A DNA stretch of 64,000 nucleotides from Byssochlamys sp. IMV 00236 (taxonomy: Eukaryota; Ascomycota; Eurotiomycetes; Eurotiales; Thermoascaceae), in NCBI GenBank assembly GCA_001931875.2, contig MSJH02000823.1, positions 62,001-126,000 of the forward strand, read 5' to 3'. Positions 11,701 to 22,964 of this stretch are shown here, piece by piece. Under the pieces are notes generated by a model. The model saw only the letters and a program-made list of their open reading frames with translations, did not search any database and was not told the origin of the DNA. Both the position numbers and the translations under genes were made by a program. Numbering within the stretch: the first letter of the stretch is position 1; every line of letters begins with the position of its first letter.

Positions 11701-12958
11701 TTCGCGGAACGGAATATGCGGACGTCGAAGGTCCCAAAGGTGAACACGTGGATCTTCCTTGTCATAGGATGTTACCAGCTGAGTGGACTGCCAGTCACCT
11801 GGACCCTGAGATTCCGATGTCCAATACGGCGGGCGCCATCTTACGTTCACCACAGCCTGCGGTGTCCTGAACTGAAAGGTCGGTTTCTGTCTGCGTTCTG
11901 CAGATGACGAGAAGTCCCAGACTTTCACCTGCTTATCAGTTCCACCACTGACCAAATGCTTCCCGTCCGGATGCCAATCGACCGAGAAACACGGTTTGTC
12001 ATGAGCAGCAAGTTTCATCATAGGGGCATTTGCTTTGCGTGCGTCCCAGAGTTGAATGGCTCCGCTGTCTGTGGCTGTCGCGAACATGACCCCATCGGTG
12101 GGAGACCAGCGGATGTCGCGAACAGCATCGCTGTTCCCATTGTACCGTTCCTTACTGCTGCATGTAGCTACCCCGCGCTCTCCGGACGCCATGCGCAGAT
12201 CCCACATACGGATAGTAGCATCCTGACTGCCGGAAAGCAGCCACGCGGGCAGATGAGGATTGAAAGCTAGTTTATGAACCTGTCGACTGTGGCCTTGAAA
12301 GCGGGCAAGTTCCAAAGTCGGACGCTGCAAGTCGTAGACGACAATGCGCCCATTGGCCACTGCTGTTGCAATAATCTTGTCATACTCGCCATGAGACCAC
12401 TTAACGTCCTTCACGGAAAGCTGATCCTTGTACCTGGCGGAGAGCGCTGAAGAATTTTGATTAACAGACGAGTTCACAATTGCATTCCGGAGATCGAACT
12501 CCTCCGAGCACCCATCAGGGGAAACGCGAATTGTCTTCAGGATCTCCCGGCCAGCGATTACGGCATGTGTCTTCTGGGGAGATATATCCAGCGAAGTGAC
12601 TGGAAGCCCCGTCTTATGAATAATCGTCTGCGAGAGACCCGGCCTGTGTCTTCAATTAGTTTCTCTGTGTTGCACTATTGACGTTGATGAACAAGGAGCT
12701 GCCGGCTCTTCTCATGGCGGGGAAGCCTTACAATGATCTGGCCCGCGCAGGGCGTGTAATGGGCGAAGGTTCGTCCCGACTTGTGTTATACGGACTCGGG
12801 GGTCTCGAGCCAGACAGAAATGGCTGAGCAAATCGAGCTAACGCGCTCGTGGCTCTGTTGGTATACCTTTGGCCCTGTTGCGGCGGTGGTGCCGGGGGAG
12901 GAGGCGGAGGAGGGGCCGCGGAACTCGACCGTGTGTGCAATCGCGACTGATCAGCCAT
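8755..12958 (-). CDS. rtc1: Rtc1/WDR24: WD40-RING subunit of the SEA (GATOR2) complex
   Basis: Exons 12958-12732 and 12643-8755 (88 bp intron, phase 2, branch CTAAT) give 1371 residues. The N-terminus carries a proline run ([11 protein letters not shown]). The splice restores [20 protein letters not shown], the conserved opening of the propeller. WD40 repeats follow to about residue 430 (for example [14 protein letters not shown] and [21 protein letters not shown]). A long, poorly conserved Ser-rich middle follows. Residues about 1115-1245 form a RING-like zinc domain ([42 protein letters not shown]). Known of the family: a vacuole-membrane regulator of TORC1 through the SEACAT/GATOR2 complex. 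An annotation that starts at the internal ATG 12477 would lose about 131 residues, including the first propeller blade. The divergent neighbour is the Hmt1-type vacuolar transporter, 2.2 kb away. Confidence 0.93.
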
Positions 12959-15148
12959 GATGAGCTCAGGTCGAGGTTGAGCAACCCAACCAGGATTGGC
13001 GCTCCATCGCCCGTTGTCAAGGCGAGACGAGGGCTGGAGCGGAGCTTGTCGCGAACAGTCGACTGGCCATCCACCAGACGGTGGCGAGCACGCGTGATGG
13101 GTGTGTTTGGAAGTCGACGGACACGACGGCTGCTACAACTCAAAGTCTTTGGAGCCGCTTGGAGCCCGACGAGCTGCTGGCAGGCGTGAAACGCTGTCTG
13201 CAGTTTTGAGTTGGCCCGCGACCGGTCCCGCAGTGACTCGTAAAGCGACTGTAGCAAAGGTGCACAGAATTTCGGAATCTTCAGCGTACACCCGAGAAGG
13301 ATAGATCGGTCAGGCAGGAATGAAGTGCAGCAGACGCACCGATCTGCGGGCGGTACTTAGGGAGCAGCAGCAGACCGATGAGATTTGTCCGACCGACTGC
13401 TGCCCAGCAGCTTCAGCATCCAGCCACCGGCAAGAAGCGCGCAGACCGGAGCTTTTTGTGCTTGCTGTGACCCGCCGCGGCGGACAGAGAAGCAGAATAG
13501 GCCAGACAGGAGGGAAATCGGTTGGCCGGCTAGGCAGATCGGATCGGCCACCGCGTCAACCACTATCGATTATCGGCCTGGATCACTGGGGCTGATAGTG
13601 GGTGCACCAAGGTGGGACGAGTAGTGGACTGGTGATGTCGTCGACGATGTTCCAGCTCAGCTTGTCAGAAGAAGAAGAAGAATAATCCTCTAGTTCGTTG
13701 GTTTTTTTGCCTTCCGGGGAAGCTCAGGCGTTGGGTCCCACGGTCCTGCCAGTCGGGAAGATAGTTCGAGCTGGCTGGGAGTCTAATTATTATTATTATT
13801 GACGCTGCGTCGCTGTGAGACCACGACAATCCCCGGCCTTGCTTGACTGCGAAGGGGATGTGAAGGATAAGAGAAGAGGAGGATATTTTGCCCTCTTCTG
13901 AAAGTCTCACGGCAGTTCCAATGCAACCACTAGCCCGAGCTGCAATCGGGGAAATAGACAGAGATATTATTGCTGATAACTATCCCTGATCTTCTGATGA
14001 GTGCTCTGCTGAATCCTGATGCAGGAGATGTGCAGGTCAAATCCACTAGAGGCAGTTCCTGTCAGCTTCTTCACTGACTGGTTTCTCGCCGCCGATCTGG
14101 CTCCATCGCCCATTCTGCCGGCTTTACGGCTGCTCACCGCTCACAATCTGATTCTGTGGCGATCTTGAGTTGAAGCTCGCGTGAATCTCATTTCTCTTCC
14201 AAGACACCCTCTCTCTCTCTCTCACTTGTTTGCCATCTCTACCCTGGCGCAATTCCTGTCTGAACCATCTCCTCTTCCCTCTTGTTGCCCGTGCTGTCCT
14301 CTGGAGAGTTCTAGAGATCCGTGTTTGGCCAGCATCTAGTCGATCGCTGTGGCACTTTTTTCTTTTCCTCCCCGGCTGGCATTGCCAACAAGGAAGCTCG
14401 GAAGCCAGTCCGTCCCAAGCTTGATCCCCGCCAGTCTGTTAGTTTAGCTTGGCCTGCTGCTTGGGCATCCTGGGCTGGGATACGGATCCGTCTATGATAC
14501 TATCGAACCCTAACCTCCCAGAAGCTCTCGAGCGTTCTCACCATCTCTTTTTTTTTCTCTTCCTCCTTCTTCTTTTTCTAATCATTACCTTTTCATCTGG
14601 TGTTCATTCATTTCGTACTGTCCTCGAGGATCTTTGATCAGTTTGATCCTCGTGCGGTACTATCAGTCTCCGTCCTCGGAGCGTTTGTTCTTGCTCCCCG
14701 CGCCGGCGGACGGACCTGCTGAGCCACAACCATTTCTCTCCACCATCGAACCGTACCTCTACCGCTTGCAGGCTCTTCGCGTCCTAGGCGTGGTGCAGTC
14801 TTGTTTCAAAGACCTTGCTCGCGTATCCGTTCGTTTCTGCCGTACGCACGAGGCTGGACACATCCCTCGTTGATCTCACTTTCGCTGTACCTATTCATCC
14901 AACTTTCTAACTGTGCATTGACGCCCAGTTCGTTCTATTAAGCGCGGAATTATCTGAGCGGATTAGTGTCTCAGCACCCCCCCAAGGAGACAATAGCATA
15001 GTTGTCACTGTCCTTTCCGATTGCGAGCGCCAGAATTTCCATATCGCCCCCCCTGCGCAGATCCTCCCCAAAACACGTGCGGTTCGCGTCGTGTCATGGA
15101 AACAAAGATTACTATCTGAATCCGTGGAACTGTGTGGAGGAATTGACC
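12959..15148. promoter_or_regulatory. Long divergent intergenic region, RTC1 / HMT1
   Basis: This 2.2 kb sits between two divergent start codons. The open frames in it are short and overlap in several frames on both strands, without domains. It contains a GAAGAA run (about 13669-13682), an ATT run (about 13788-13801), a CT run (14210-14222) and a pyrimidine tract (about 14547-14578). Pyrimidine-rich tracts just upstream of fungal genes often mark transcription starts, so a long HMT1 5' leader is plausible (inference). Several ATGs in that leader could be upstream ORFs. Confidence 0.45.
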
Positions 15149-18110
15149 ATGGGTTCGACTACAACAACGCCTGGCTCTCAGCCTGTGGTGTCTCACGATA
15201 CCGCCCGCGAGCTTCTCGAATATTTCCACATTGGAACGCCGATCATTCTGCTCGTAGTGTTCATCACCTCTTTTATCGTGAGCTCTGTGAGGTCTGCGAA
15301 ACGTCTATCCACAAATGGCAGTGCCGTCACAACTGGGCCTGGTGGCAGGCCCCTTCCCAAGCGGACCAGAAGTACGATGGTCGTGACTAAAGAACCTCGA
15401 CCATTCAGTCCATGGACGCAGCTTCTTTTCAAGTGGTTGAGCGTTGCGGTCTTGGTCACTTTCGTTGCAGACGCTGCGATTGTTATGACGCACGTGATCC
15501 TCTGTCGTTCGGAGCACTGGTGGTGTGGTCAGTCATACGTGGTAAGTATCAGATCAAAATCGGCGTCGTCTTGAAGTAGCTTCCTAATTTCCGTCTAGAT
15601 TTACATTATCGGATCCTTCTTCGTTTACGCTGTCATTCTCATATCCTTACTGGACACAAAGCCAGCGCCAACATTTGCACAGCTGGTGCCATGGTCGGCA
15701 GCAATTCCATTAGAACTCATCCTCCTTGCTGTCTCCTTATCGATCTATACGACCCCTCATCATGAACCAATTGTGGGAGACCCCGATGGCGGTCCTCTGG
15801 TGCGAGGCATCACTCTATGGGAGTCTATGCAAGTGGCATCCGGTGTAGTGCGTATACTGGTCCTGATGGCCCTCGTTCTAACTTACGCCATCAACTCCAT
15901 GTCCGGTATCCGAGGACGGAAAGCAGCTACCCGCCTAGCAAATTCACCCAGTGAGACTACTGGACTGCTTAACCACTCAGCCGCAGAAACCGGTGTCGCA
16001 AACAATCATTATGGCTCAACGCGAGCCAATGGAAACCAGAGCACTTCCAAGCCAGCTGATCCTTGGGTGCGCCCGACTACGATCCCCTCTACCAGCTGGT
16101 GGGAATATCTGAGCGGATACTCCTTGTTTTTCCCGTACCTCTGGCCCGCCAAGTCTCGACGCTTGCAGATTATTGTGGTGGTCTGTTTTGGCTTGATCCT
16201 CCTTCAGCGTGTCGTCAACGTTCTCGTTCCATATCAGGTCGGTATCATCACAAACATACTGTCAAGAGAAGAAGGTGGCGATTTCCGGGTTCCGTGGTTC
16301 GATATTTGTCTGTATATCCTCTTCCGATGGCTCCAGGGAAGCCAGGGTCTCATCGGGTCCCTCCGTTCCAGTCTGTGGATCCCTGTCGGACAATATTCGT
16401 ACATGGAGCTTTCTACGGCTGCTTTCGAGCATGTCCATGGACTCAGCCTTGACTTCCACCTGGGTAAAAAGACGGGAGAAGTTCTTTCCGCCCTCTCGAA
16501 GGGAAACTCCATCAACACCTTCCTCGAACAGGTCACGTTCCAGGTTGTTCCTATGTTGATCGATCTCTGTGTTGCAATTGGCTATTTCCTCGTTGCTTTC
16601 GACGCCTACTACGCATTGGTCGTCGCCATCGTCACATTCTGCTACTTGTATGTGACTGTTAGAATGGCTCAATGGCGAGCTGAAATCCGGAGGCAGATGG
16701 TCAATGCTTCAAGGCAAGAGGATGCCGTCAAGTAAGTTCCCAATGAAGCTCACATTAGTAACGCCTTTCAAGAGTACTAACCACGCGATCACTAGGAACG
16801 ACTCCATGGTCTCATATGAGACAGTCAAATATTTCAATGCGGAGCAGTACGAATTTAATAGGTATCGTGGGGCTGTCAAGGACTTCCAGAAGGCCGAATA
16901 TCATGTTCTGTTCTCGCTTACTCTGATGAATACCTGCCAAAACACCGTGTTCATGCTGGGTTTACTTATTACCTGCTTTATTGCCGCTTATCAGGTCTCG
17001 ATTGGACAGCGCAAAGTGGGCCAGTTTGTCACGCTTTTGACTTACATGGCCCAGTTACAGGGACCGTTGAATTTCTTCGGTACCTTCTATCGATCTATCC
17101 AGTCAGCCTTGATTAATTCTGAACGAATGCTCGAGCTGTTCAGGGAACAACCCACTGTCGTGGATAGTCCCTCAGCCGCCCCGATGCCTGTTTGCAAAGG
17201 CGATATCTCATTCGAAAATGTCGAATTTTCATACGATACGCGGAAACCTGCCTTGAACGGTCTGACCTTTCACTGCGCCCCTGGAACCACTACTGCTCTC
17301 GTTGGAGAGTCAGGGGGTGGAAAATCCACAGTATTCCGCTTACTTTACCGTTTCTACAATTCTAACAGAGGCCGAATCCTGGTGGACCGTCAGGATGTTA
17401 AGGGAATAACGATTGATTCTCTTCGACGCCATATTGGTGTTGTGCCGCAGGACACTGTCCTTTTCAACGAGACTTTGATGTACAACCTGAAGTATGCGAA
17501 CCCGAACGCGACCGACGATGATGTCTACCAAGCGTGCCGGGCTGCTAGCATCCACGACAAGATTCTCTCGTTCCCAGACGGCTACCAGACGAAGGTTGGA
17601 GAGCGCGGTCTCCGTCTGAGTGGAGGCGAGAAGCAGCGGGTTGCTATTGCTCGGACTATCCTCAAGGATCCTCGCATAATTCTTCTTGATGAGGCTACTG
17701 CTGCTCTTGATACGGAAACAGAGGAGCATATCCAAGGCGCGCTATCTACGCTATCCCGTGGGCGCACCATGTTGGTCATTGCCCATCGCCTCAGCACTAT
17801 TACTACTGCCGATCAAATCCTCGTCCTCCATGACGGCCAGGTTGCCGAAAGCGGAACACACGATCAGCTTCTTGCTATGAAGGGCCGCTACGCGAGCATG
17901 TGGCGCAAACAAATCCGTGCACAGAAGGCAGCTGCTGAAGCGCAGGTCCTACAGGATCGCGCGCAACGTCTTCGGAGTGCATCGACCACCGCTAATGGAG
18001 ATGATAGCTCTAGTCAGTCTGATGAGGAGCGCAACGGTGCTGTCCAGGGCCCAGGTGGTCGCGAGGGCGATGCGGGAAATGGAGATGCGCAGAAATCCCG
18101 AGACCACTGA
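15149..18110 (+). CDS. hmt1: Hmt1-type (ABCB6-like) vacuolar ABC half-transporter
   Basis: Exons 15149-15541, 15599-16731 and 16796-18110 (introns 57 and 64 bp) give 946 residues. The N-terminal region of about 250 residues has several hydrophobic segments, from IILLVVFITSFIVSS onward. The ABC transmembrane domain follows, then one nucleotide-binding domain: Walker A GESGGGKST near residue 679, signature LSGGEKQRVAIAR near 783, and Walker B RIILLDEATAAL near 802. The second splice restores READ-like SRQEDAVKNDSMVSYETVKYFNAE, typical of the ATM/HMT subfamily. The extra N-terminal membrane domain sets it apart from mitochondrial Atm1. Family role: export of glutathione- or phytochelatin-linked heavy metals into the vacuole. 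The tail is Gln/Ala- and Ser/Gly-rich. I chose ATG 15149 for its good context (ACCATGG); the open frame extends upstream without a better ATG. Confidence 0.9.
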
Positions 18111-18917
18111 ATCTGAAAGCGAGTTGCACAAGATTTGCCTCATCGTAGGTTTGTCTTGGCGGTTTCGCGACTCTGGAGTCACTGCCGTGCGAGAATATTT
18201 GACAAGAGGGATACGACAGCGAGCTAGTTACGGCCATATTTTCACGTCTGACACCTGGGGATGGAGATTATTTTCGGGCTTGCTTTCGAAGTGAACCTGC
18301 CTGGTGCATTTCTTACGACATTGTGAACCGCATTACGACTTGTACGAGAGACGCTCATTTTCTACGGCCCCTTTCTGGGCACCGGGGCTCTGCTGCTTGC
18401 TAGCCAGCGAAGTCGGGCCCTCGACCTAATCACGCTAAAAACTAATAATGCTTGTTTTATGAAGGAGACGGCGGAGACAATAATAAGTAGAAGATAGAAC
18501 CGGTGGACGTTTCCCCCGGGCATTCTCAGCAATGACTCAAAAGCAAAAAAAGAATAAATGAGATTTTATGCAATTTCTCCTCTTCAAATTCCTGTAGAGC
18601 GTAGTGTAATTATCTGTATATATGTTCAGTTTCTTACTGACAGCGGGATCATCCTAGTTACTCTCTATTTGATATTTCCGGACGTGGACTATTGTATCCT
18701 CGGCTGTATTTTTGCGCTGACGTCGTGTTCCGCTAAGGCAGCGGAGTTTTCCCAGCGGGTTGCGCGCCGACAGACCACATAACTCTGGAGCATTACCAAT
18801 AGGTTATTGAACGCAGGAAACAACTCGAATCGTGGAACCACGCCATATCTCCAATTGCGAACTCTCTTCTATACTTTATCTCCTCTCCTGGGAAAGCTAT
18901 ACCACATACTCAATCCA
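18111..18917. other. HMT1 3' flank and NDUFAF3-like promoter
   Basis: No supported gene in 807 bp. The open frames at 18558-18782 and nearby are short and unlike known proteins. The last 130 bp should be the leader of the downstream mitochondrial gene. Confidence 0.5.
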
Positions 18918-19732
18918 ATGCAGCCCCCGTCGCCGCAGCTCCTGCGCGCCCTGCGAGCTTCTATCTCGACAGGCGCTGCTGCCACATGCAGTCGGACTGC
19001 GTCGCATGCTGCTCTCAGAACCTCTATCGCATCGCCTGTGAATCCGGCTTATCGATCTCTTGGAGCCAGTATTCCACGCCGCTACAACAGCAACACTGCC
19101 CGTCGACCATCGCGGATTGTTCCTCGCGCCCAGCCAGCGAAACCTCAGAATCGCGATCGCGGACCGCCCTCAAACGAAGAGACCCAGACTGACTTTGGCG
19201 CGCTTAATGTTCTCGGAAATATCCCAGCTCCTAGTACAGCTATTGACGCTTGCCTGGACGATGGATTCCACTTGGATAATGGAGTCAAGATCACCGGCGG
19301 TGACGGTGTGCTGCTGGTAGGCGGAGAGGCTTTCTCCTGGCGGCCGTGGGAGGGATACGACAAGGGAGATGATAAGAAGGGGTTGATGCTCAATGCAAAG
19401 GGTCAATTTGAGGTCCCGGAGGAAGCATGGGGGTTGTTGAGCCTGGTGTGGCCTAGACCTGGTACGTTTCGACCTCTCGTCTCATTACCTATTCTCTCTA
19501 TTCTCGTTACTAACAATTATATCGCCTTTTTCCAGATCTACTCATCCTTGGAGTCGGAGGCCAAATGGCACCGCTTTCGCCGGAGACAAGAAAGCACATC
19601 AATCTGTTGGGAATTCGGGTTGAAGTACAGGATACCAGGAATGCAGCTGCTCAGTTCAATCTGCTGGCAACCGAGCGCGGTGTCACTGAAGTTGCAGCAG
19701 CAATGATACCGATTGGATGGAGGTCACGATGA
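18918..19732 (+). CDS. NDUFAF3-like mitochondrial complex I assembly factor (Mth938 domain)
   Basis: Exons 18918-19461 and 19536-19732 (74 bp intron, phase 1) give 246 residues. The first about 70 residues are rich in Arg, Ser and Ala with few acids (LLRALRASISTGAAATCSRT), a likely mitochondrial presequence. The rest is the DUF498/Mth938 fold: GALNVLGNIPAPSTAIDACL, DNGVKITGGDGVLLVGGEAF, then after splicing DLLILGVGGQMAPLSPETR and the closing RGVTEVAAAMIPIGW. The intron must be removed, since without it the frame lacks the LILGVGG core. Known of the family: NDUFAF3/C3orf60 proteins help assemble respiratory complex I in the mitochondrial matrix. An in-frame open stretch runs upstream to about 18807 without an ATG in good context, so I start at ATG 18918. 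Confidence 0.87.
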
Positions 19733-20240
19733 ATGAGCGGTGTCGAAATATTGCACTCTACTCTTTGGTCCGATGCTAATTAGTTCCTAGCACCAGGCAC
19801 CGGTTGCGATAGATACTTGTGCCTGGCTGGTGCTTTGATGGGGGCTGGGGCGCTATGTGCTGTCACACGCCCGTTTCGTAATTGGTATCTATAGTAATAC
19901 TGTATACTATCAACCTATGTCTCATCTCTTCCAGGAACGCTTGATTCTTCATCTAGAGGCGTGGACCCATTGGATAAATAGCAGCGTATCTCCAGCTTTA
20001 TTGTCTATGAATAAAATTAACTAGGAGCTTCAGTTAGGACTTGATCGGCGCTGGTGGTTCCCAAACCATCGGTATCGCGGTGATGTATGGGTATTGTATA
20101 GCGTCCTCCTGCCGCCAAGCCCTTAGTGAACCACATGCCATAACGGCCTCCCAACTCCATCGAGCTTCCTCTCCCTGATAGACATAATACTCTACTCGTT
20201 CTTTTCGTTGAAACACTCTCGTTTGCCCTTTTTCTGAGAG
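19733..20240. promoter_or_regulatory. Intergenic, promoter of PHO8
   Basis: 508 bp between two genes in tandem on the + strand, holding the 3' end of the upstream gene and the PHO8 promoter. I did not find a clear CACGTG phosphate-response site. No gene is seen. Confidence 0.45.
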
Positions 20241-22107
20241 ATGGCGCGTCAGGAGCCCTTGCTGGTTCCCCGCCCATCGACCGATGGGTCGTCCATCCGT
20301 AACGAAGAGGAGGAAGATGCTCTTCTGACCGGACAGCGGACGAATCGCGGTCAGGAGCGCCGTGGATGGGCTCTCTGGCGAGAGATTGGTCTTTTCACCT
20401 GGGCTTTAGTAGCTACTGTCGCCGTCATCATTCTCTCTGTCTTTCTGCAGCATGGATCGACCGGAAAGCACGATTCGAAGGGGTCGTGGGGCCCTAACGG
20501 CAAGCCGACGGGCAAACGCAACTTGATCTTCATGGTGTCGGATGGAATGGGCCCGACCAGTCTGGAGATGACGAGGAGCTGGAGACAGCTCGTGGAGGGG
20601 TTGCCTGTGGATGACACTCTGGTACTGGACCGTCATCTCATCGGTAGCTCGAGGACGAGATCGAGCTCGAGCTTGGTGACCGACTCTGCGGCTGGAGCTA
20701 CGGCTTTCTCGTGTGGATTCAAGAGCTACAACGGTGCTATCTCTGTCCTCCCCGATCACTCCCCTTGCGGTACGGTACTTGAAGCAGCTGCCCTGAAGGG
20801 ATACAAGACCGGGCTGGTCGTGACGACGCGGATCACCGATGCCACGCCGGCCTGCTTCGCCTCCCACGCCAATCTGCGATACTATGAGGATATCATCGCG
20901 GCACAGGAGGTTGGGGATCACCCTCTGGGAAAGACCGTGGATCTCATGTTTGGAGGTGGGCGCTGTCACTTCTTGCCAAACACGACCGATGGAAGCTGCC
21001 GTGCCGATGACCGTGATCTGATTGAGTTCGCTGAGAAGGGCGGTTACAACTATATACAGACTCGGGATGAATTCGATGCACTGAATGGAGGTACTGAGGC
21101 TAAGTTGCCTCTTCTGGGCCTCTTTGCGAAAGGAGACATCCCCTATGAAATCGACCGCCGCCACGCCAACGACGTGTACCCGTCCTTGGAGGAGATGACT
21201 CGCACTGCCCTCAAGACGCTTAGCGAGGCAACCAGGGACAGTGACACCGGATTCTTCATTATGATCGAAGGCTCGCGTATCGACCACGCTGGACATGGTA
21301 ACGACCCAGCTGCGCAGGTACACGAAGTTCTCGCGTACGATAAGGCCTTCGCTGCGGCTCTGGAATTCCTGGAGAATGACTCGACCCCCGGTGTGCTGGT
21401 CAGCACTTCTGACCACGAGACTGGCGGTCTTGCCGCAGCAAGACAGCTACACAAGTCTTATCCTGACTACTTGTGGCTTCCAGGTGTACTAGCCAACGCC
21501 AGCCACTCCTCTGAGTACTTGCACGCTAAGCTCAACGAGTATCTTCGCAGCGATGAGAAGAGGAACAGACTGACCGAGCGTACCTATATCCGAGAGGAGC
21601 TCCTGCGGAAGGGACTCGGGATCTCTGATGCTACTGATGAAGAGGTCGACGCTATAATCGAGAGTAATGCGCAATGGCCAGCCAGCTATGTTTTCGCTGA
21701 TATCATCAGCCGAAGGTCGCAAATCGGTTGGTCCACACACGGTCACTCCGGTAAGTTGGAACAGCCCTTTGATGATACTGGATGATTTAACTAACATATC
21801 TGCAGGCGTTGACGTGAACATCTATGCCTCCTCCGGCGCAGATGCCTGGCCACTGGTCGGCAACCACGAGAACATTGAAGTGGGCCACTTCCTGGCCAAC
21901 TATCTCGACGTCGACGTCGACGCAGTGACCAAGAAGCTCCAGAGCAGCGACAGTTTGTGGATGGGCAATCCTCTCGGCGAGGACGTCCGAACTGATGCCC
22001 TTGACACCTACCATGGCGATTTCAAGAAACGCTCCACAGAAGCCGGCGCAGATGATGAGATTACGCATATTGACAGCCGAAGCTGTGGCTGCGGCGCGAT
22101 CCACTAA
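20241..22107 (+). CDS. pho8: Vacuolar (repressible) alkaline phosphatase, Pho8 type
   Basis: Exons 20241-21750 and 21806-22107 (55 bp intron, phase 1) give 603 residues. A cytosolic N-terminus holding an acidic patch (EEEEDALL) is followed by one membrane anchor at about residues 51-69 (LFTWALVATVAVIILSVFL), so this is a type II membrane protein. The phosphatase core has the metal-site start NLIFMVSDGMGPTS (Asp101), the phosphoserine motif VTDSAAGATAFSCG (Ser149), SRIDHAGHGND, and STSDHETGG near residue 393. The second exon supplies HSGVDVNIYA, which holds the last metal-binding His of the family. It ends with a Cys-rich tail (SCGCGAIH). Known role: hydrolysis of phosphomonoesters in the vacuole lumen. 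A 336-codon open frame lies antisense to exon 1 and is a shadow. Confidence 0.93.
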
Positions 22108-22682
22108 TCTTTATCCTTTTTTTCTCTATTTTATCCGAGCTAGGCGTTCCATTTTGGTCATATCAGTGCATTTTCTTGATAATTTCCATAAGATTTCTCA
22201 GGCTAAGCTTTCTTCACGTTGGTCGTAGGATGATGGATCGATACCATCTCTCACAGTGGATACCGAATAAGGAGTTTTTGTTCCCCCCTAGAATATGGAC
22301 GTATAAATCAGCGGGTTGTGATCAAATACAAGCTGAAAATATTCAGATGTCTTGAATATCTACGCACATGCTAATAATAGTCTCATCTATCTCAAATACT
22401 CATTATCACAAACTGAAGCCGACACGAGCTCATTTATCATCTTACAATTCCACGTAATGTACAGAGAGGATCGATCATCAACGAAAGGGGAAAAAAAGTC
22501 AATCCGATCCTAGTCTCTGGTAGGTATTCCTAACAAAAACTTAATGACCAGATGTAAGAAGCTTATCCAAACCCTTTTTCCTCCCAGCTTGATAACCCTA
22601 ACCCGGATACCAAGACCAGCAACCACGCCCCAACGCAGTTCTCAGAAACAAATAATGATCCATAATGCCCATCATTAGATAT
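22108..22682. other. Convergent 3' flanks after PHO8
   Basis: 575 bp between PHO8 (+) and the small Cys-rich gene (-). No supported gene. Confidence 0.5.
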
Positions 22683-22964
22683 TCATCGAGAATCCCTCCC
22701 ATAGGAACCAGCGAAACCCGGCGTACCACCCAGCAGGTTCTCCAAACAAGTCGGACAATATCGCCAACCACCTGGTTTGTAGTCGATGATATTATATCCC
22801 AGTCGTGGCCGACAGTCTGGCGGATCGAATGGGAGCGCATACATTTGGCGTTGGTAAGGATCGTTGATTCGCTGAAGTTCGTTGTATAGAGAGTTGCAGA
22901 ATACCGCGACTTTGAAGCAAAGGTGTCCACAGCCTGAGTGGGTGAAGGCTATGTATCTACACAT
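22683..22964 (-). CDS. Small Cys-rich fungal protein, function unknown
   Basis: A 93-residue intronless frame starting MCRYIAFTHSGCGHLCFKV and ending near YCPTCLENLLGGTPGF. Paired Cys/His groups (CGHLC near the start, CPTC near the end) suggest a small metal-binding fold. Openings of the kind MCRY...CGH are common in small fungal proteins of unknown role. An in-frame upstream ATG at 23042 would add 26 residues of mostly Glu/Pro/Lys encoded by a CTT repeat; I prefer the shorter start because conservation-like features begin there. The gene stands alone next to a long gap. The function is not known to me. Confidence 0.55.
   Translation of the reverse strand: MCRYIAFTHSGCGHLCFKVAVFCNSLYNELQRINDPYQRQMYALPFDPPDCRPRLGYNIIDYKPGGWRYCPTCLENLLGGTPGFAGSYGRDSR

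Noticed and set aside
12477..12643. Starting RTC1 at the internal ATG 12477
   Set aside because: Upstream frame and a clean intron give the conserved [18 protein letters not shown] segment, so the true start is 12958.
15002..15148. Upstream extension of HMT1
   Set aside because: No ATG in good context there and basic Ser/Arg sequence unlike the family; the ATG at 15149 fits better.
20406..21416. 336-codon open frame antisense to PHO8 exon 1
   Set aside because: Lies wholly inside a clear alkaline phosphatase coding exon; no domain or splice logic. Long antisense frames are common opposite GC-rich fungal exons.
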